Below are positions 51,111 to 62,500 of a stretch of 64,000 bases of DNA, piece by piece. The stretch comes from Garcia nutans. Its lineage: Eukaryota > Streptophyta > Magnoliopsida > Malpighiales > Euphorbiaceae. A model generated the notes under the pieces. That model worked only from the letters and a program-made list of their open reading frames with translations. It was not told the DNA's origin and made no database searches. The position numbers and the translations under genes were made by a program. The stretch is taken from the NCBI GenBank assembly GCA_947685225.1, contig CANTUV010000039.1, positions 37,502,001 through 37,566,000 on the forward strand, written 5' to 3'. The first letter of the stretch is position 1. Each line of letters starts with the position of its first letter.

Positions 51111-51909
51111 ATCGGAGTCAAAATTAGTCAAAAGCATTGTTGAGAAGATATCACGTAATTTAAGATTGGCATCCCAAAGTATTGGCGAGCAGTTAGTTCC
51201 ATTGAATACCACAATAAAGGAAGTGAATTTGTACTTATATGAGGGGTTAGAAAACATGGACGTGGTGAGAATTTGTGGGATGGATGGAATGGGCAGTACA
51301 ACAATTGCAAGAGTCGTTTATGATGCAATATTCAATGGCAAATTGGAGCTGGTTTGTTTTCGAGAACTTGTTTCTGAAATGCCAAAGAGGTTCAGAAGAA
51401 ACTTATGGGATGCTGATGAAGTGATAAGTGTGATAAAGCAAAAGCTGCAATATAAAAAAGTACTTGTACTTGTTGATGATGCAGATACACTTGAACTAGT
51501 GGCATCCTTGGTCAGAAGGCATTGCTGGTTTGCTCCAGGTTCCAGAATTGTTATATCAGCTAGAACTCCTGACAAAATGATCTTGAGTGTACTTGATATG
51601 AGTTTTCATAAGCCCGAGGATAGGGAGAGCATGCATGATATGAATTTTGATGAACCAGAGAACGAGAACAACATATTCTTAGATATTGCATGTTTCTGCA
51701 AGGAGATCATGGATGATGAGCATGTAACAACAATCATGAGATCACTGGTGAATGATGATTTGCAGGCAAATAGTGGAACGAAGGTTCTCATTAATAAGTT
51801 TTCAATAAATATTCAGAAACTGCTGAATTATGATTTTCTAAAAGATCTTAATTGGGACAACCTTTTCCAAAAGAACCTGGAAGAGCACAGAAGCCACAGC
51901 AAGTTGATG
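51111..51909 (+). CDS. NB (NB-ARC) domain exon, degenerate
   Basis: It continues from TIR through the linker to the nucleotide-binding domain. Walker A reads GMDGMGSTT (51280-51306) where the family has GxGGxGKTT, so the nucleotide-binding lysine is serine. Walker B is VLVLVDDAD and RNBS-B is GSRIVISART. The stretch that should carry RNBS-C and GLPLA is replaced by HKPEDRESMHDMNFDEPENE. RNBS-D is recognisable (IFLDIACFCKE). The MHD position appears as NYD in LLNYDFLKDL. No LRR follows. With these losses the domain is unlikely to switch on ATP exchange in the usual way. The exon ends ATG|GTAAGA in phase 0. Confidence 0.82.
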
Positions 51910-52026
51910 GTAAGAGTTCTGAGCAGTTCAAGCTTAATAGGTTTTGTCAAAGTAATATTTTACTGTTTATTATTTTGATATCTTTTACACATTTTCTTGT
52001 ACTAACATTTTTGTGTTAATTGTTAG
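51910..52026 (+). other. Intron 2, joining NB to DUF4283 exon
   Basis: GTAAGA donor at 51910, a perfect plant/yeast-type branch point TACTAAC at 52000-52006, and the acceptor AATTGTTAG ending at 52026. The branch adenosine lies about 20 bases from the acceptor. It is 117 bp long. Both borders are phase 0, so the NB frame continues as NMVSIDRL in exon 3. Confidence 0.75.
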
Positions 52027-53329
52027 AATATGGTGAGTATTGACAGATTGGCAAGGGATGGCATTGGCAGCACGTTAAGCCAATCCAATTGGAAGACCGA
52101 GAATGAGACAAAGGAGAGGTTAGTTGCTATAAAATCTGGGAATGAGCAGCAAAGCCAAGTTGGAAATGGTGGTCAAGGTAAGGATACAGGTTCTTGGAAC
52201 AATCTTGCAAGTGTGTCAATTCAAGTAAAGGAAAGTGAAGTTTGTCATGTGTCCACAGTATTGAGACGCACTGATATATCTGAAACTACTGCTTTAGATA
52301 ATGCTGCTAAATCGCTATCAATGCTTAGTTTCTCGGAAGAATTAGCAAATGCAATAGCTTTTAATGCTAATAGTGATGTTGAGACTAAATCTCTGTTAAT
52401 TTCAGAAAAAAGCTTGCAGCGGAATCTGAAGTCGAAGATCAGAAACAGTGCATGCTATACAAGGCAACTGAAGAATTGCGAGAAGATGTTTTTTTCACCC
52501 AAGTCAGTAGCAACTATTTCTGATGAATTTGCCTCATCTGCCAATTGTAACATGAATGAATCAAGTGACAGAGGATTTCCAGATAACATAGAAGCCATTA
52601 ATCAGATAAACAAAGATGCATCTTTTTTATACTCAGAGACTGGCTCAGGAAGTAAGACCAACAATCAGCAGTTACAATTTTTCAAGCCGGAAAGCTCAGA
52701 TGGTAGGAAGACTGTTAGAATTCCTAAAGTTGTAGCTGAGGAGGGGATCAAACAATGGGATCTATGTCTTTTGGGGCAATTGCTTGAGGAAAGTATAGAG
52801 ATCAGTCAAATGTTCAATATGGCAAATAAACAGTGGGGAGAAGAAGGAAGAATAGAGGTGACAAAAACTGAAAATGGGCTTTACATCTTTAAATTTCCAA
52901 ATGAAAGATCGAGAGATTGGGTATTGGAATCTGGACCTTGGTTTATAGCAAATAATCCATTGATGATGAGAAGGTGGCAACCAAAGATGCAACTTTCAGA
53001 ACTTGACAAGTCAAAAATACCTGTTTTTGGTGAAACTTAAAGGGATTCCAATGGAGTATATGACTGTGCAGGGGCTGAGTTATATAGCAAGTGCTCTTGG
53101 GAAACCTTTGTATATGGACAGGGAAACTGCTAGTAAGTCTAGACTGACATTTCCAAAAGTGTGTGTGCAGATGAGCGTAGAAGACGAGATTATGGAGTAT
53201 ATACTAATCATGGATGATGATGGTGTGGAGTTTATAGTGAATGTGCAGTACCTTTGGAAGCCTGAGAAGTGCATTTCTTGTAGGGAGTTTGGACATTCAC
53301 TTAGTAAATGTCCATACTTCAATAATTGA
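52027..53329 (+). pseudogene. DUF4283 plus CCHC zinc-knuckle exon, one frameshift
   Basis: About 240 residues of low-complexity, Ser/Asn-rich sequence without recognised motif come first. A DUF4283 domain follows (QWDLCLLGQLL, ANKQWGEEGRIEVT, FKFPNERSRDWVLESGPW, KLKGIPMEYM, GLSYIASALGKPLYMDR). A CCHC knuckle, CISCREFGHSLSKC, lies at 53270-53311. This pair is typical of ORF1 of plant L1-type LINEs and of host genes derived from them; the proteins bind nucleic acid. One extra T in the run at 53023-53027 breaks the frame inside DUF4283: the first frame ends at 53040, the second at 53329. No ORF2 (endonuclease-reverse transcriptase) follows, so this is not an intact LINE. Confidence 0.8.
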
Positions 53330-54239
53330 TTGAAAAAGCTTGTCAATTTCCATATTTTAATAAGTGCCAATATCTATGTAAATGGAACTGAATGGATTTA
53401 CCAAAACAATGTGCAAAAATGAAGAAAAATAAATTAACTCTTCGCAACAAGAATGACAATCGTGAAATTGCAGCAATCTGTCTTCACTGTCATAAGCATT
53501 CTAAAAGCTTTTTTTTTTAAAAAAAATTATAAACCATTTTCTTAATTAAATAAACGGCATTTATTTTTAAAAAATACTAAAATTTCAAAAAAGTCCAACT
53601 TATATAACTTATTTTTCTTTTTAGACTTTTTTTTTGCCAGTAAAAGATAAATATTATAAATCAAACAAGGGTATACAAAGTAATAAAAGAAACAAGGAAT
53701 TTACAAACTGCTGTAAACCCAAAAACAAAAGAAAGCATAAACCACTCAATTATCATCTTGTTCCTAAGAACATAGGAGCTAAGAGCATAGGATCTACAAC
53801 AGAACAACACCACAATCATAGGCCAAATGATAATAGATACCAGGCCAACATCTCTAGCAATGAACAAAGCCTTGGAACTTCTTGCAAACAAGCGCAAGCT
53901 AACAAGAAAAAGTATAAAATCCTTAACAAACCAAACTCCCGAAAATATCCTTTGATAATAAATAAATTGAGGAAATAGAACGACCATACGTCCTAAAATG
54001 TGGTAAAGGAAGCAGTACCTTAGATAAAACATGGGAAATGAACAACACATAGAAGCCTCCTTCAAAGATACAACACATAGCAACAAAACAATGGAAGATA
54101 GCTCTTGTAAAATCTCCATAAAAACCAAAAGATGAATAGTATGCTTCTGAAGATAATGAGGTGCTAAAATGAACAAGTGAAACTAAGCACATAGATAACT
54201 GAAGATCCAAAATTATAGCAGTGAAAAATCAAAGTAACC
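53330..54239. other. Unrecognised sequence downstream of the DUF4283 exon
   Basis: The first 190 bp may be the 3' UTR or decayed end of the exon. A long minus-strand frame (53661-54176, 171 codons) encodes a hydrophobic, cysteine-rich sequence with no motif I know, and the overlapping plus-strand frame (53634-53978) is lysine/asparagine rich. Base composition explains both. I cannot decide whether a decayed minus-strand gene or only transposon debris is present. Confidence 0.35.
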
Positions 54240-54747
54240 TGTCATGATCCTGTGACATTAATCCGTGGATTCAAGGAGAAATTAAGAAGGAAGAAGTTAA
54301 GTTCGAAAACTAGAGCAGAGAGATTGAGGAACAACAGAGGAAAAGAAAAAGTAGAAGAGAAAGGGAGATAAGGAGAATAGAGTTAGAAAGAGAGAGAAAA
54401 TCAGAATAATAGAGAGGCAATAGGAATTGTAAATTTCATTGATAATTTCATAAGCTTGTAGTACAATGTATATATAATTGCTATCAAGCATATTTTAACA
54501 ATAATAAGCCAATCATTCCTCTCATTCACACATTCCATTATTCCTTTTGCGGAATACTGACAAAACTACAACTAAGCACTACCCTAATGAATGAGTTTCT
54601 CCATACAGCAACTTTCTCCACAAATATTAGCAATACTAGAATCTTCTATAATCATCATTTTCTCTATCCACAAGCTCTTTTGGACCTGAATTCACTGTTG
54701 ACCCATTAAAAGAATTACATTGAACTTTTCTTTCCAGAGTCATGACA
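54240..54747 (-). repeat. Element Y 3' LTR (minus strand)
   Basis: This 508-bp LTR has 8-bp inverted ends, TGTCATGA at 54240 and TCATGACA ending at 54747. A minus-strand TATA-like TATATATA is near 54469. The adjacent plus strand TTACCCTGCCCTTCAG (54748-54763) is, on the minus strand, a purine-rich tract AAGGGCAGGGTAA next to the LTR start, so this is the 3' LTR of an element running right to left. It is much shorter than the Tekay LTRs and belongs to another family. Confidence 0.75.
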
Positions 54748-54851
54748 TTACCCTGCCCTTCAGAATCTTCCTTGTCCTTAAGGAAAAATTAGGAAATTAT
54801 GATATGAGGAAATCTTCATCTTCTTAAGTAACTTTTTCTTAAGGCATATTC
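54748..54851 (-). mobile_element. Element Y internal remnant, left of the LARD
   Basis: The last 100 bp of Y before its 3' LTR. It ends in TATTC (54847-54851), the target site of the LARD; Y resumes at 62602. Confidence 0.65.
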
Positions 54852-55607
54852 TGTAACACCCCTTCCCAACCTACATGTGTAAGTCGAGTAGAGGCGCCAC
54901 ACTATCCTATGTTGCTACCAATTTTACATAGTCAAATTTTAGTTCTGATTTTTACAGAAATTTTGCCATAGTTCCGCCTAGAATTTTGGATCCCAAGTGT
55001 CGACAAAACTTGTTTTTCTGATTTTTGAAAACATTTTACACAGACCAATGTGAATAAGAATACCATCAAATTTAATGCACTCCCAATAAATCCACCTTAT
55101 ACCCTCAACTACAAACCTGCACGAAGAGTTCACACTTCTAATATAACATAAAGTAAAGATTTATAATTATTACATACTAATAACATACAGTTATAACATA
55201 GAAATTCTCTTTTATATTTATTCATATACATGCCACAACTATCAACTCATAATGGAACTAAAAGATCTACCCCTGAGATTTGCTGTGGTCTGGTCGTTGC
55301 TTCCCCAAGATTTATCTACTGCTCCGAACCTACGAGTCAAGAAAATCTTAACTCGCTGAGCGTTGTCGCTCAGTGGGTACTTTACCGATGAAAATATAAG
55401 TAAAACATGAAAGCCTTTGAAACAAAACAAAATAATTAATTCATAAATCAACCAACCTTAAACCAATAGAAATTATTGTACATTCAGGGTAATATGCTTT
55501 CAATAATGTAAAAACCATAATTCAAACTCATTTTGCATTACGTGGTTTAAAAGAAACAAGACTTTGGATCAAGCTCTACTGGTATATAGGGAACCATAGT
55601 GATAAGG

Positions 55608-55729
55608 CAGTGGGCCTCCCCACTGTAACATAGGTGGGCCTCCCCACCGATATCAAATCACAGGAATGGGCCTCCCCATCCTGGTTAACCAATGGGCCTC
55701 CCCATTGGCTTCAGTGGCCTCACCACTGA
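55608..55729. repeat. Hairpin array in LARD left LTR
   Basis: Five short palindromes in a row: CAGTGGG-CCTC-CCCACTG, GGTGGG-CCTC-CCCACC, AGGAATGGG-CCTC-CCCATCCT (one bulged A), CCAATGGG-CCTC-CCCATTGG, CAGTGG-CCTCA-CCACTG. The loops are constant while the outer stem bases change together. Confidence 0.9.
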
Positions 55730-56902
55730 ATAAAATATCATATCACAATAATGAGCAGTACTGCATGTGTTAGTATAGTGCACCATACCCTTATACTATC
55801 CAGTAGAGCAAAAAGATTAAAATGATTCAATTTAAGTTTTAACTTCATTTTAGAATGATTCAAGAAATCAATTTAAATTCTCACTGCGCTTTGCCATTTA
55901 TGCCGCGCAACACATTCTTTAGTCAAACCATTCCCCTTTTTTGCATATTTAATATCCACAATAAACATATTAAACATTTCAAAGCATTCCTCAAAAGATC
56001 ACAAATTGACCAAATGAATAGTATAGCGGCACGAAAATCGGCAACGCAAAATGGCATGACCAAATAAATAGTAAAATCTGGATTTTCGTCAAAATTTCAG
56101 TCCACTTCAGTCATGCATTTGACCAAGTAAATGATCTTATTTTTAGCTAAAATTTTACAGAAAACTTATTTCATATGTTGACTAATTGCATGTAAATTTT
56201 CGTTGAAAAATTCATTCATTAGCTACCCCAAACAGTTGCCACAAAAAGATCCAGAAAGCTGTCTTTTTGGGACCATTTCGGCCCAAACATTTGAAATGCA
56301 TAGGATAGTTTATTTTTCTTTTGCAAATCAATATTAAGGCTTCTTTAATAGTAAAGTGAAGATTCAAACACTTCCCTTTAACAACTTTTGCATGTTTAAC
56401 TCAAATCAAACTAATTTAAGTCCAAAACAACTTACCAAATCAACTTGCCAAATTTTCTCAAAACATTTGGTTTCAATTAAATTTAACAACCCAATTGCCA
56501 TAAGAAAACAAGAACATACTCAAATATTTAATTTAAACTCAATCAATATATTTAAATATCAACTTCAAAACTTCCATAAACCAAAGTTTGTAAGCAAATA
56601 GAATTTCTTTTATGGTAAAGCACCAAATCAAAAGTAATTATTCAAAGGTAAAGTACCAAACCTTGCTTTTCCTTGCTCTTCTTATCTATTTCACTTCTTT
56701 TCCTCTCTAATCTCTTTGATTTCCTTATTTCCTATTGAATTTCACTTGAGAAATGGCTTAGACTTGAAACTTGTCTCCTTGAAAATGGAAGGGAGGGGGA
56801 GCACGACTTAAAGAAGAAGAAAAGTGGTGATGGTGGTGTCTTTTTTATTCTTACTTGTGTTTGGAAGACCATAATTAGTTATTTATAATTTAATTTATTT
56901 AT

Positions 56903-57076
56903 TTATTTTCAATGGCCATGATTTGTCCAACACATTTGGATTTAATGGCTAGGATTTGGTTTATTTTCAATGGTCATGATTTGTCCAACACATTTGGATT
57001 TAATGGCTAGGATTTGGTTTATTTTCAATGGCCATGATTTGTCCAACACATTTGGATTTAATGGCTAGGATTTGAC
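56903..57076. repeat. Three tandem 58-bp units in LARD left LTR
   Basis: The word AATGGYCATGATTTGTCC begins at 56911, 56969 and 57027, a period of exactly 58 bp. The right LTR has the same three units at about 61697-61868. Confidence 0.92.
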
Positions 57077-58692
57077 CACTTGAAAGTAGTTTTTTGTTCT
57101 TTTAATATTTTGCCCCCAAAGTTATATTTAATTACAAAATCGCCCCTCCAGTGGAAATGTCCAAAATGTCCTTATCGGAAAATCGCCCGTAACTTACAAA
57201 CCGTGCGTTTTCAGGAAAAATTGAAACCCACGGTTATGACCCGATTAATCTCGAGAATATTCTTCCGGGGTCAGATATGGGCACTATTAAGAACTTCCGA
57301 CACTTAATTTTTAAGTTTACATAGTTGCCCCTAACTTTTGAGAAATTTTCACTTAGGTCCTTTTGATATCCCTTCTTGACCTTGCTGTCTTTCTTTATTA
57401 ATATCTTTTTACTCACAACTCCAAATTAAGTAATTCTTATTCCCACTGAAACTAGACATCCGGGAACATATTCTATCAAAATTTCAGGTCGATCCAAGCT
57501 ATATCTGATTTTTGACGGTCCTTTGAATTCAAGCCTACTATGCTGTCCTGAGGCAGCTTGCACATTGTCTAGTAAATCCATCATATCTTATTCTGTACAA
57601 CTCCAAATTGAGTAATTTTAAGTTATAAATCTAGCTAAGACACAAATAAACAATTAAGTCTTCTTTGAGACTCTCTAATTCTGTCATTAACTTGGATGAA
57701 ATTCGAGCTCAAGTTATAGGTCACGTTCTGAACTCCTTTGATCTAAGCCTAAATCATATCCTCAATGTCTGTTTCTTACCAATCTGGAATTCGGGATGTT
57801 ACAATTCTATCCCCCTTAATTTAAGCTTCGTCCCGAAACTTACTCATTCTATATACTTGATGTTCTTTAACTACTGTCTATTGCTTTTGCCACTCTTTCA
57901 CCTTATTCACTTGATTGCTCTCTGTCATCTCTCTATATTGTTTACGCATTGCCTTATTTTGACACTTATTCATTTACTGGGATTAACTATTTTAAGATTC
58001 AACATGTTTTACCTTTTGTATTCTGTTTTCTTCCCATATCTGTTCACTTGCTGTTTATTATTCTACAAGATTATCCAATAGACTATTATGTGGTTCAACA
58101 TGCTTTGACTTTTGTCACGATTTCTCATTTGAAACATCACTATTACTCTCTTGTATTTCCTTCAACTTTGATTCAGGTTTGTTCTTTCTCATTCCTTCTT
58201 GTACGTTTTTCACTTTCTAATGTATTAATTTCTAAGCTTCCTTCTCTTTGCATTGTGGTTATTCTTTATTTACTTCTTACTGAATTTGTATGTCCTATGT
58301 ATATTCGTGCAGTGTGGTAGCATTCCTTAAGTATCAACTCATCTGACTTTCCTTGTGTTGTCATATATACATCTCGAATAATAGCTCATGGGTGATCAGT
58401 CCATGATACCATTATTCTCGAAGTATTATTTATTTCATTACGTGTCTCGCTCTATGTTGGTTACGGCCGATCCCAACATAAGGTGAGAACATCTTTCTTT
58501 TTTTTTATTACATTTAAAACTCTTTCTTTCCTTTCTTTTTCGAATATATTTCAATTCACTTTCTGTTTATTTTCATATATACTTTTTTTTTCATCTGTAT
58601 ATTATCACATATTTTTCTTACTTAGCTCCTCAAGGTAATGACAGTAGAATCAAAGTGGGATGAGACAATACCATATAGAACCAGCATGGCAT

Positions 58693-58863
58693 GGGTGGCC
58701 CTCACCACCATTTTATTTTCATGGCACAGGTGGCCCTCACCACCTTTTTCATCAAACCAATGGCCCTCACCATTGGCCCCCAGTGGCCCTCACCACTGAG
58801 TATATATATCGGTGCCAGATAAATATCAAACTAGTGGCCCTCACCACTGGCCCTCACCATTGA
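58693..58863. repeat. Hairpin array in LARD internal region
   Basis: Successive palindromes share the loop CCCTCA with different stems: GGTGG/CCACC, AGGTGG/CCACCT, CCAATGG/CCATTGG, CAGTGG/CCACTG, AGTGG/CCACT. They are relatives of the LTR array, whose loop is CCTC. Confidence 0.9.
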
Positions 58864-59554
58864 GTATAAATGTTAATGCCATATAAATACACTCATCCCA
58901 ACTCTGATTCAATATGAATTACCAAGGTAAGCATATCTTTCTAATATTTTATTCTCTTTCCTTCATTCATATCAATGCACACATAGGCACAAAAATTCTC
59001 AAGTTGTCAAAACACATTACCAAACATTTCCAACACAAGTTTAAATAGTTCATTATATAAGGAACACATGATTTCAACCAGGTAAAGCATTAATCCTGGA
59101 GAATCTAACTAGTTTCGCTTCCTTTTCTTAGTTCTCAATTTTATTTTATATGATTTGTTTTTTTTTTCTTGCCGTACTATTATTCTTCACTCTTTCAATT
59201 TTAGACTCTTGTATTATGGTCGGTATTCTATTCGTTATTATTCTTTCGGTGCTTTTACTACTTACCTCTCATAATTGCCTTAACCTTTATTGCATAAATT
59301 TCTCAATTTTTTTTTCGTGCATATATATATGAGTGTGAAGAACCCGAATCTATAAAAACGTAAAGCAGAACTCCAAACATAGACAACTGACCTGCAATCA
59401 CGTCTAGCGCTTCTTACGACATCTAAAGAAAAGAGCAAAACGTATACATTCCCATCATACGTAACGACCCAGACCAACAACATTGTCTTATCCTAGGTTG
59501 CATGTATATAAAGATCCCATCATCAACTAACTACCCAGAACCGGCTAAACCGGA

Positions 59555-59566
59555 GCTCTGATACCA
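59555..59566 (-). other. LARD primer binding site (initiator tRNA-Met)
   Basis: The plus strand GCTCTGATACCA is TGGTATCAGAGC on the minus strand, four bases inside the LTR end. It is the same primer as for E2 and E4. Confidence 0.93.
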
Positions 59567-59570
59567 CAAT

Positions 59571-62500
59571 TGTAACACCCCTTCCCAACCTACATGTGTA
59601 AGTCGAGTAGAGGCGCCACACTATCCTATGTTGCTACCAATTTTACATAGTCAAATTTTAGTTCTGATTTTTACAGAAATTTAGCCATAGTTCCGCCTAG
59701 AATTTTGGATCCCAAGTGTCGACAAAACTTATTTTTCTGATTTTTGAAAACATTTTACACAGACCAATGTGAATAAGAATACCATCAAATTTAATACACT
59801 CCCAATAAATCCACCTTATACCCTCAACTACAAACCTGCACGAAGAGTTCACACTTCTAATATAACATAAAGTAAAGATTTATAATTATTACATACTAAT
59901 AACATACAGTTATAACATAGAAATTCTCTTTTATATTTATTCATATACATGCCACAACTATCAACTCATAATGGAACTAAAAGATTTACCCCTGAGATTT
60001 GTTGTGGTCTGGTCGTTGCTTCCCCAAGATTTATCTACTGCTCCGAACCTACGAGTCAAGAAAAACTTAACTCGCTGAGCGTTGTCGCTCAATGGGTACT
60101 TTACCGATGAAAATATAAGTAAAACATGAAAGCCTTTGAAACAAAACAAAATAATTAATTCATAAATCAACCAACCTTAAACCAATAGAAATTATTGTAC
60201 ATTCAGGGTAATATGCTTTCAATAATGTAAAAACCATAATTCAAACTCATTTTGCATTACGTGGTTTAAAAGAAACAAGACTTTGGATCAAGCTCTACTG
60301 GTATATAGGGAACCATAGTGATAAGGCAGTGGGCCTCCCCACTGTAACATAGGTGGGCCTCCCCACCGATATCAAATCACAGGAATGGGCCTCCCCATCC
60401 TGGTTAACCAATGGGTCTCCCCATTGGCTTCAGTGGCCACCGATATCAGATCACAAGAATGGGCCTCCCCATCTTGGTTAACCAATGGGCCTCCCCATTG
60501 GCTTCAGTGGCCTCACCACTGAATAAAATATCATATCACAATAATGAGCAGTACTGCATGCGTTAGTATAGTGCACCATACCCTTATACTATCCAGTAGA
60601 GCAAAAAGATTAAAATGATTCAATTTAAGTTTCAACTTCATTTTAGAATGATTCAAGAAATCAATTTAAATTCTCACTGCGCTTTGCCATTTATGCCGCG
60701 CAACACATTCTTTAGTCAAACCATTCCCCTTTTTTGCATATTTAATATCCACAATAAACATATTAAACATTTCAAAGCATTCCTCAAAAGATCACAAATT
60801 GACCAAATGAATAGTGTAGCAGCACGAAAATCGGCAACGCAAAATGGCATGACCAAATAAATAGTAAAATCTGGGTTTTCGTCAAAATTTCAGTCCACTT
60901 CAATCATGTATTTGACCAAGTAAATGATCTTATTTTTAGCTGAAATTTTACAGAAAACTTATTTCATATGTTGACTAATTGCATGTAAATTTTCGTTGAA
61001 AAATTCATTCATTAGCTACCCCAAACAGTTGCCACAAAAAGATCCAGAAAGCTGTATTTTTGGGACCATTTCGGCCCAAACATTTGAAATGCATAGGATA
61101 GTTTATTTTTCTTTTGCAAATCAATATTAAGGCTTCTTTAATAGTAAAGTGAAGATTCAAACACTTCCCTTTAACAACTTTTGCATGTTTAACTCAAATC
61201 AAACTAATTTAAGTCCAAAACAACTTACCAAATCAACTTGCCAAATTTTCTCAAAACATTTGGTTTCAATTAAATTTAACAACCCAATTGCCATAAGAAA
61301 ACAAGAACATACTCAAATATTTAATTTAAACTCAATCAATATATTTAAATATCAACTTCAAAACTTCCATAAACCAAAGTTTGTAAGCAAATAGAATTTC
61401 TTTTATGGTAAAGCACCAAATCAAAAGTAATTATTCAAAGGTAAAGTACCAAACCTTGCTTTTCCTTGCTCTTCTTATCTATTTCACTTCCTTTCCTCTC
61501 TAATCTCCTTGATTTCCTTATTTCCTATTGAATTTCACTTGAGAAATGGCTTAGACTTGAAACTTGTCTCCTTGAAAATGGAAGGGAGGGGGAGCACGAC
61601 TTAAAGAAGAAGAAAAGTGGTGATGGTGGTGTCTTTTTTATTCTTACTTGTGTTTGGAAGACCATAATTAGTTATTTATAATTTAATTTATTTATTTATT
61701 TTCAATGGCCATGATTTGTCCAACACATTTGGATTTAATGGCTAGGATTTGGTTTATTTTCAATGGCCATGATTTGTCCAACACATTTGGATTTAATGGC
61801 TAGGATTTGGTTTATTTTCAATGGCCATGATTTGTCCAACACATTTGGATTTAATGGCTAGGATTTGACCACTTGAAAGTGGTTTTTTGTTCTTTTAATA
61901 TTTTTCCCCCAAAGTTATATTTAATTACAAAATCGCCCCTCCAGTGGAAATGTCCAAAATGTCCTTATCGGAAAATCGCCCGTAACTTACAAACCGTGCG
62001 TTTTCAGGAAAAATTGAAACCCATGGTTATGACCCGATTAATCTTGCGAATATTCTTCCGGGGTCGGATATGGGCACTATTTAGAACTTCCGACACTTAA
62101 TTTTTAAGTTTACATAGTTGTCCCTAACTTTTGAGAAATTTCCACTTAGGTCATTTTGATATCCCTTCTTGACCTTGCTGTCTTTCTTTATTAATATCTT
62201 TTTCCTCACAACTCCAAATTAAGTAATTCTTATTCCCACTGAAACTAGACATCCGGGGACATATTCTATCAAAATTTCAGGTCGATCCAAGCTATATCTG
62301 ATTTTTGACGGTCCTTTGAAGTCAAGCCTACTATGCTGTCCTGAGGCAGCTTGCACATTGTCTAGTAAATCCATCATATCTTATTCTGTACAACTCCAAA
62401 TTGAGTAATTTTAAGTTATAAATCTAGCTAAGACACAAATAAACAATTAAGTCTTCTTTAAGATTCTCTAATTCTGTCATTAACTTGGATGAAATTCGAG

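Larger units (their letters stand above)
54852..57803 (-). repeat. LARD 3' LTR (left copy)
   Basis: On the minus strand it starts TGTAACATCCCGAATTCC and ends GAAGGGGTGTTACA. It contains the hairpin array at 55608-55729 and three 58-bp tandem units at about 56903-57076. A minus-strand leader with a donor-like AAGGTTTGG lies near 56660. The small frames at 55242-55451, 56356-56601 and 57080-57307 recur in the right copy only because the LTRs are duplicates. Confidence 0.9.
57804..59570 (-). other. LARD internal region, non-coding
   Basis: Minus strand begins at 59570 with the primer site and ends at the polypurine tract (57805-57818, minus AAGGGGGATAGAA). I see no Gag, protease, reverse transcriptase or integrase motif on either strand; the few frames of up to 138 codons (for example 57665-58081 on plus) are hydrophobic and T-rich. 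A second hairpin array occupies 58693-58863. The length without coding sequence is what defines a LARD. Confidence 0.8.

Noticed and set aside
52027..53329. Calling the DUF4283 region an intact LINE
   Set aside because: No ORF2 endonuclease or reverse transcriptase follows within 900 bp and no poly-A tail or target duplication was found.
53661..54176. Possible minus-strand membrane protein of 171 codons
   Set aside because: Hydrophobic residues follow from T-rich composition; I saw no motif, no good start context and no homologue I could name. Kept only as unrecognised sequence.
55608..55729. CRISPR-like appearance of regularly spaced short repeats
   Set aside because: The units are palindromes with variable stems, not constant repeats with unique spacers, and the context is a plant LTR element.
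57665..58320. Hydrophobic frames of 138 and 123 codons in the LARD
   Set aside because: T-rich, overlapping the LTR border in one case, opposite to the element strand and without motif.
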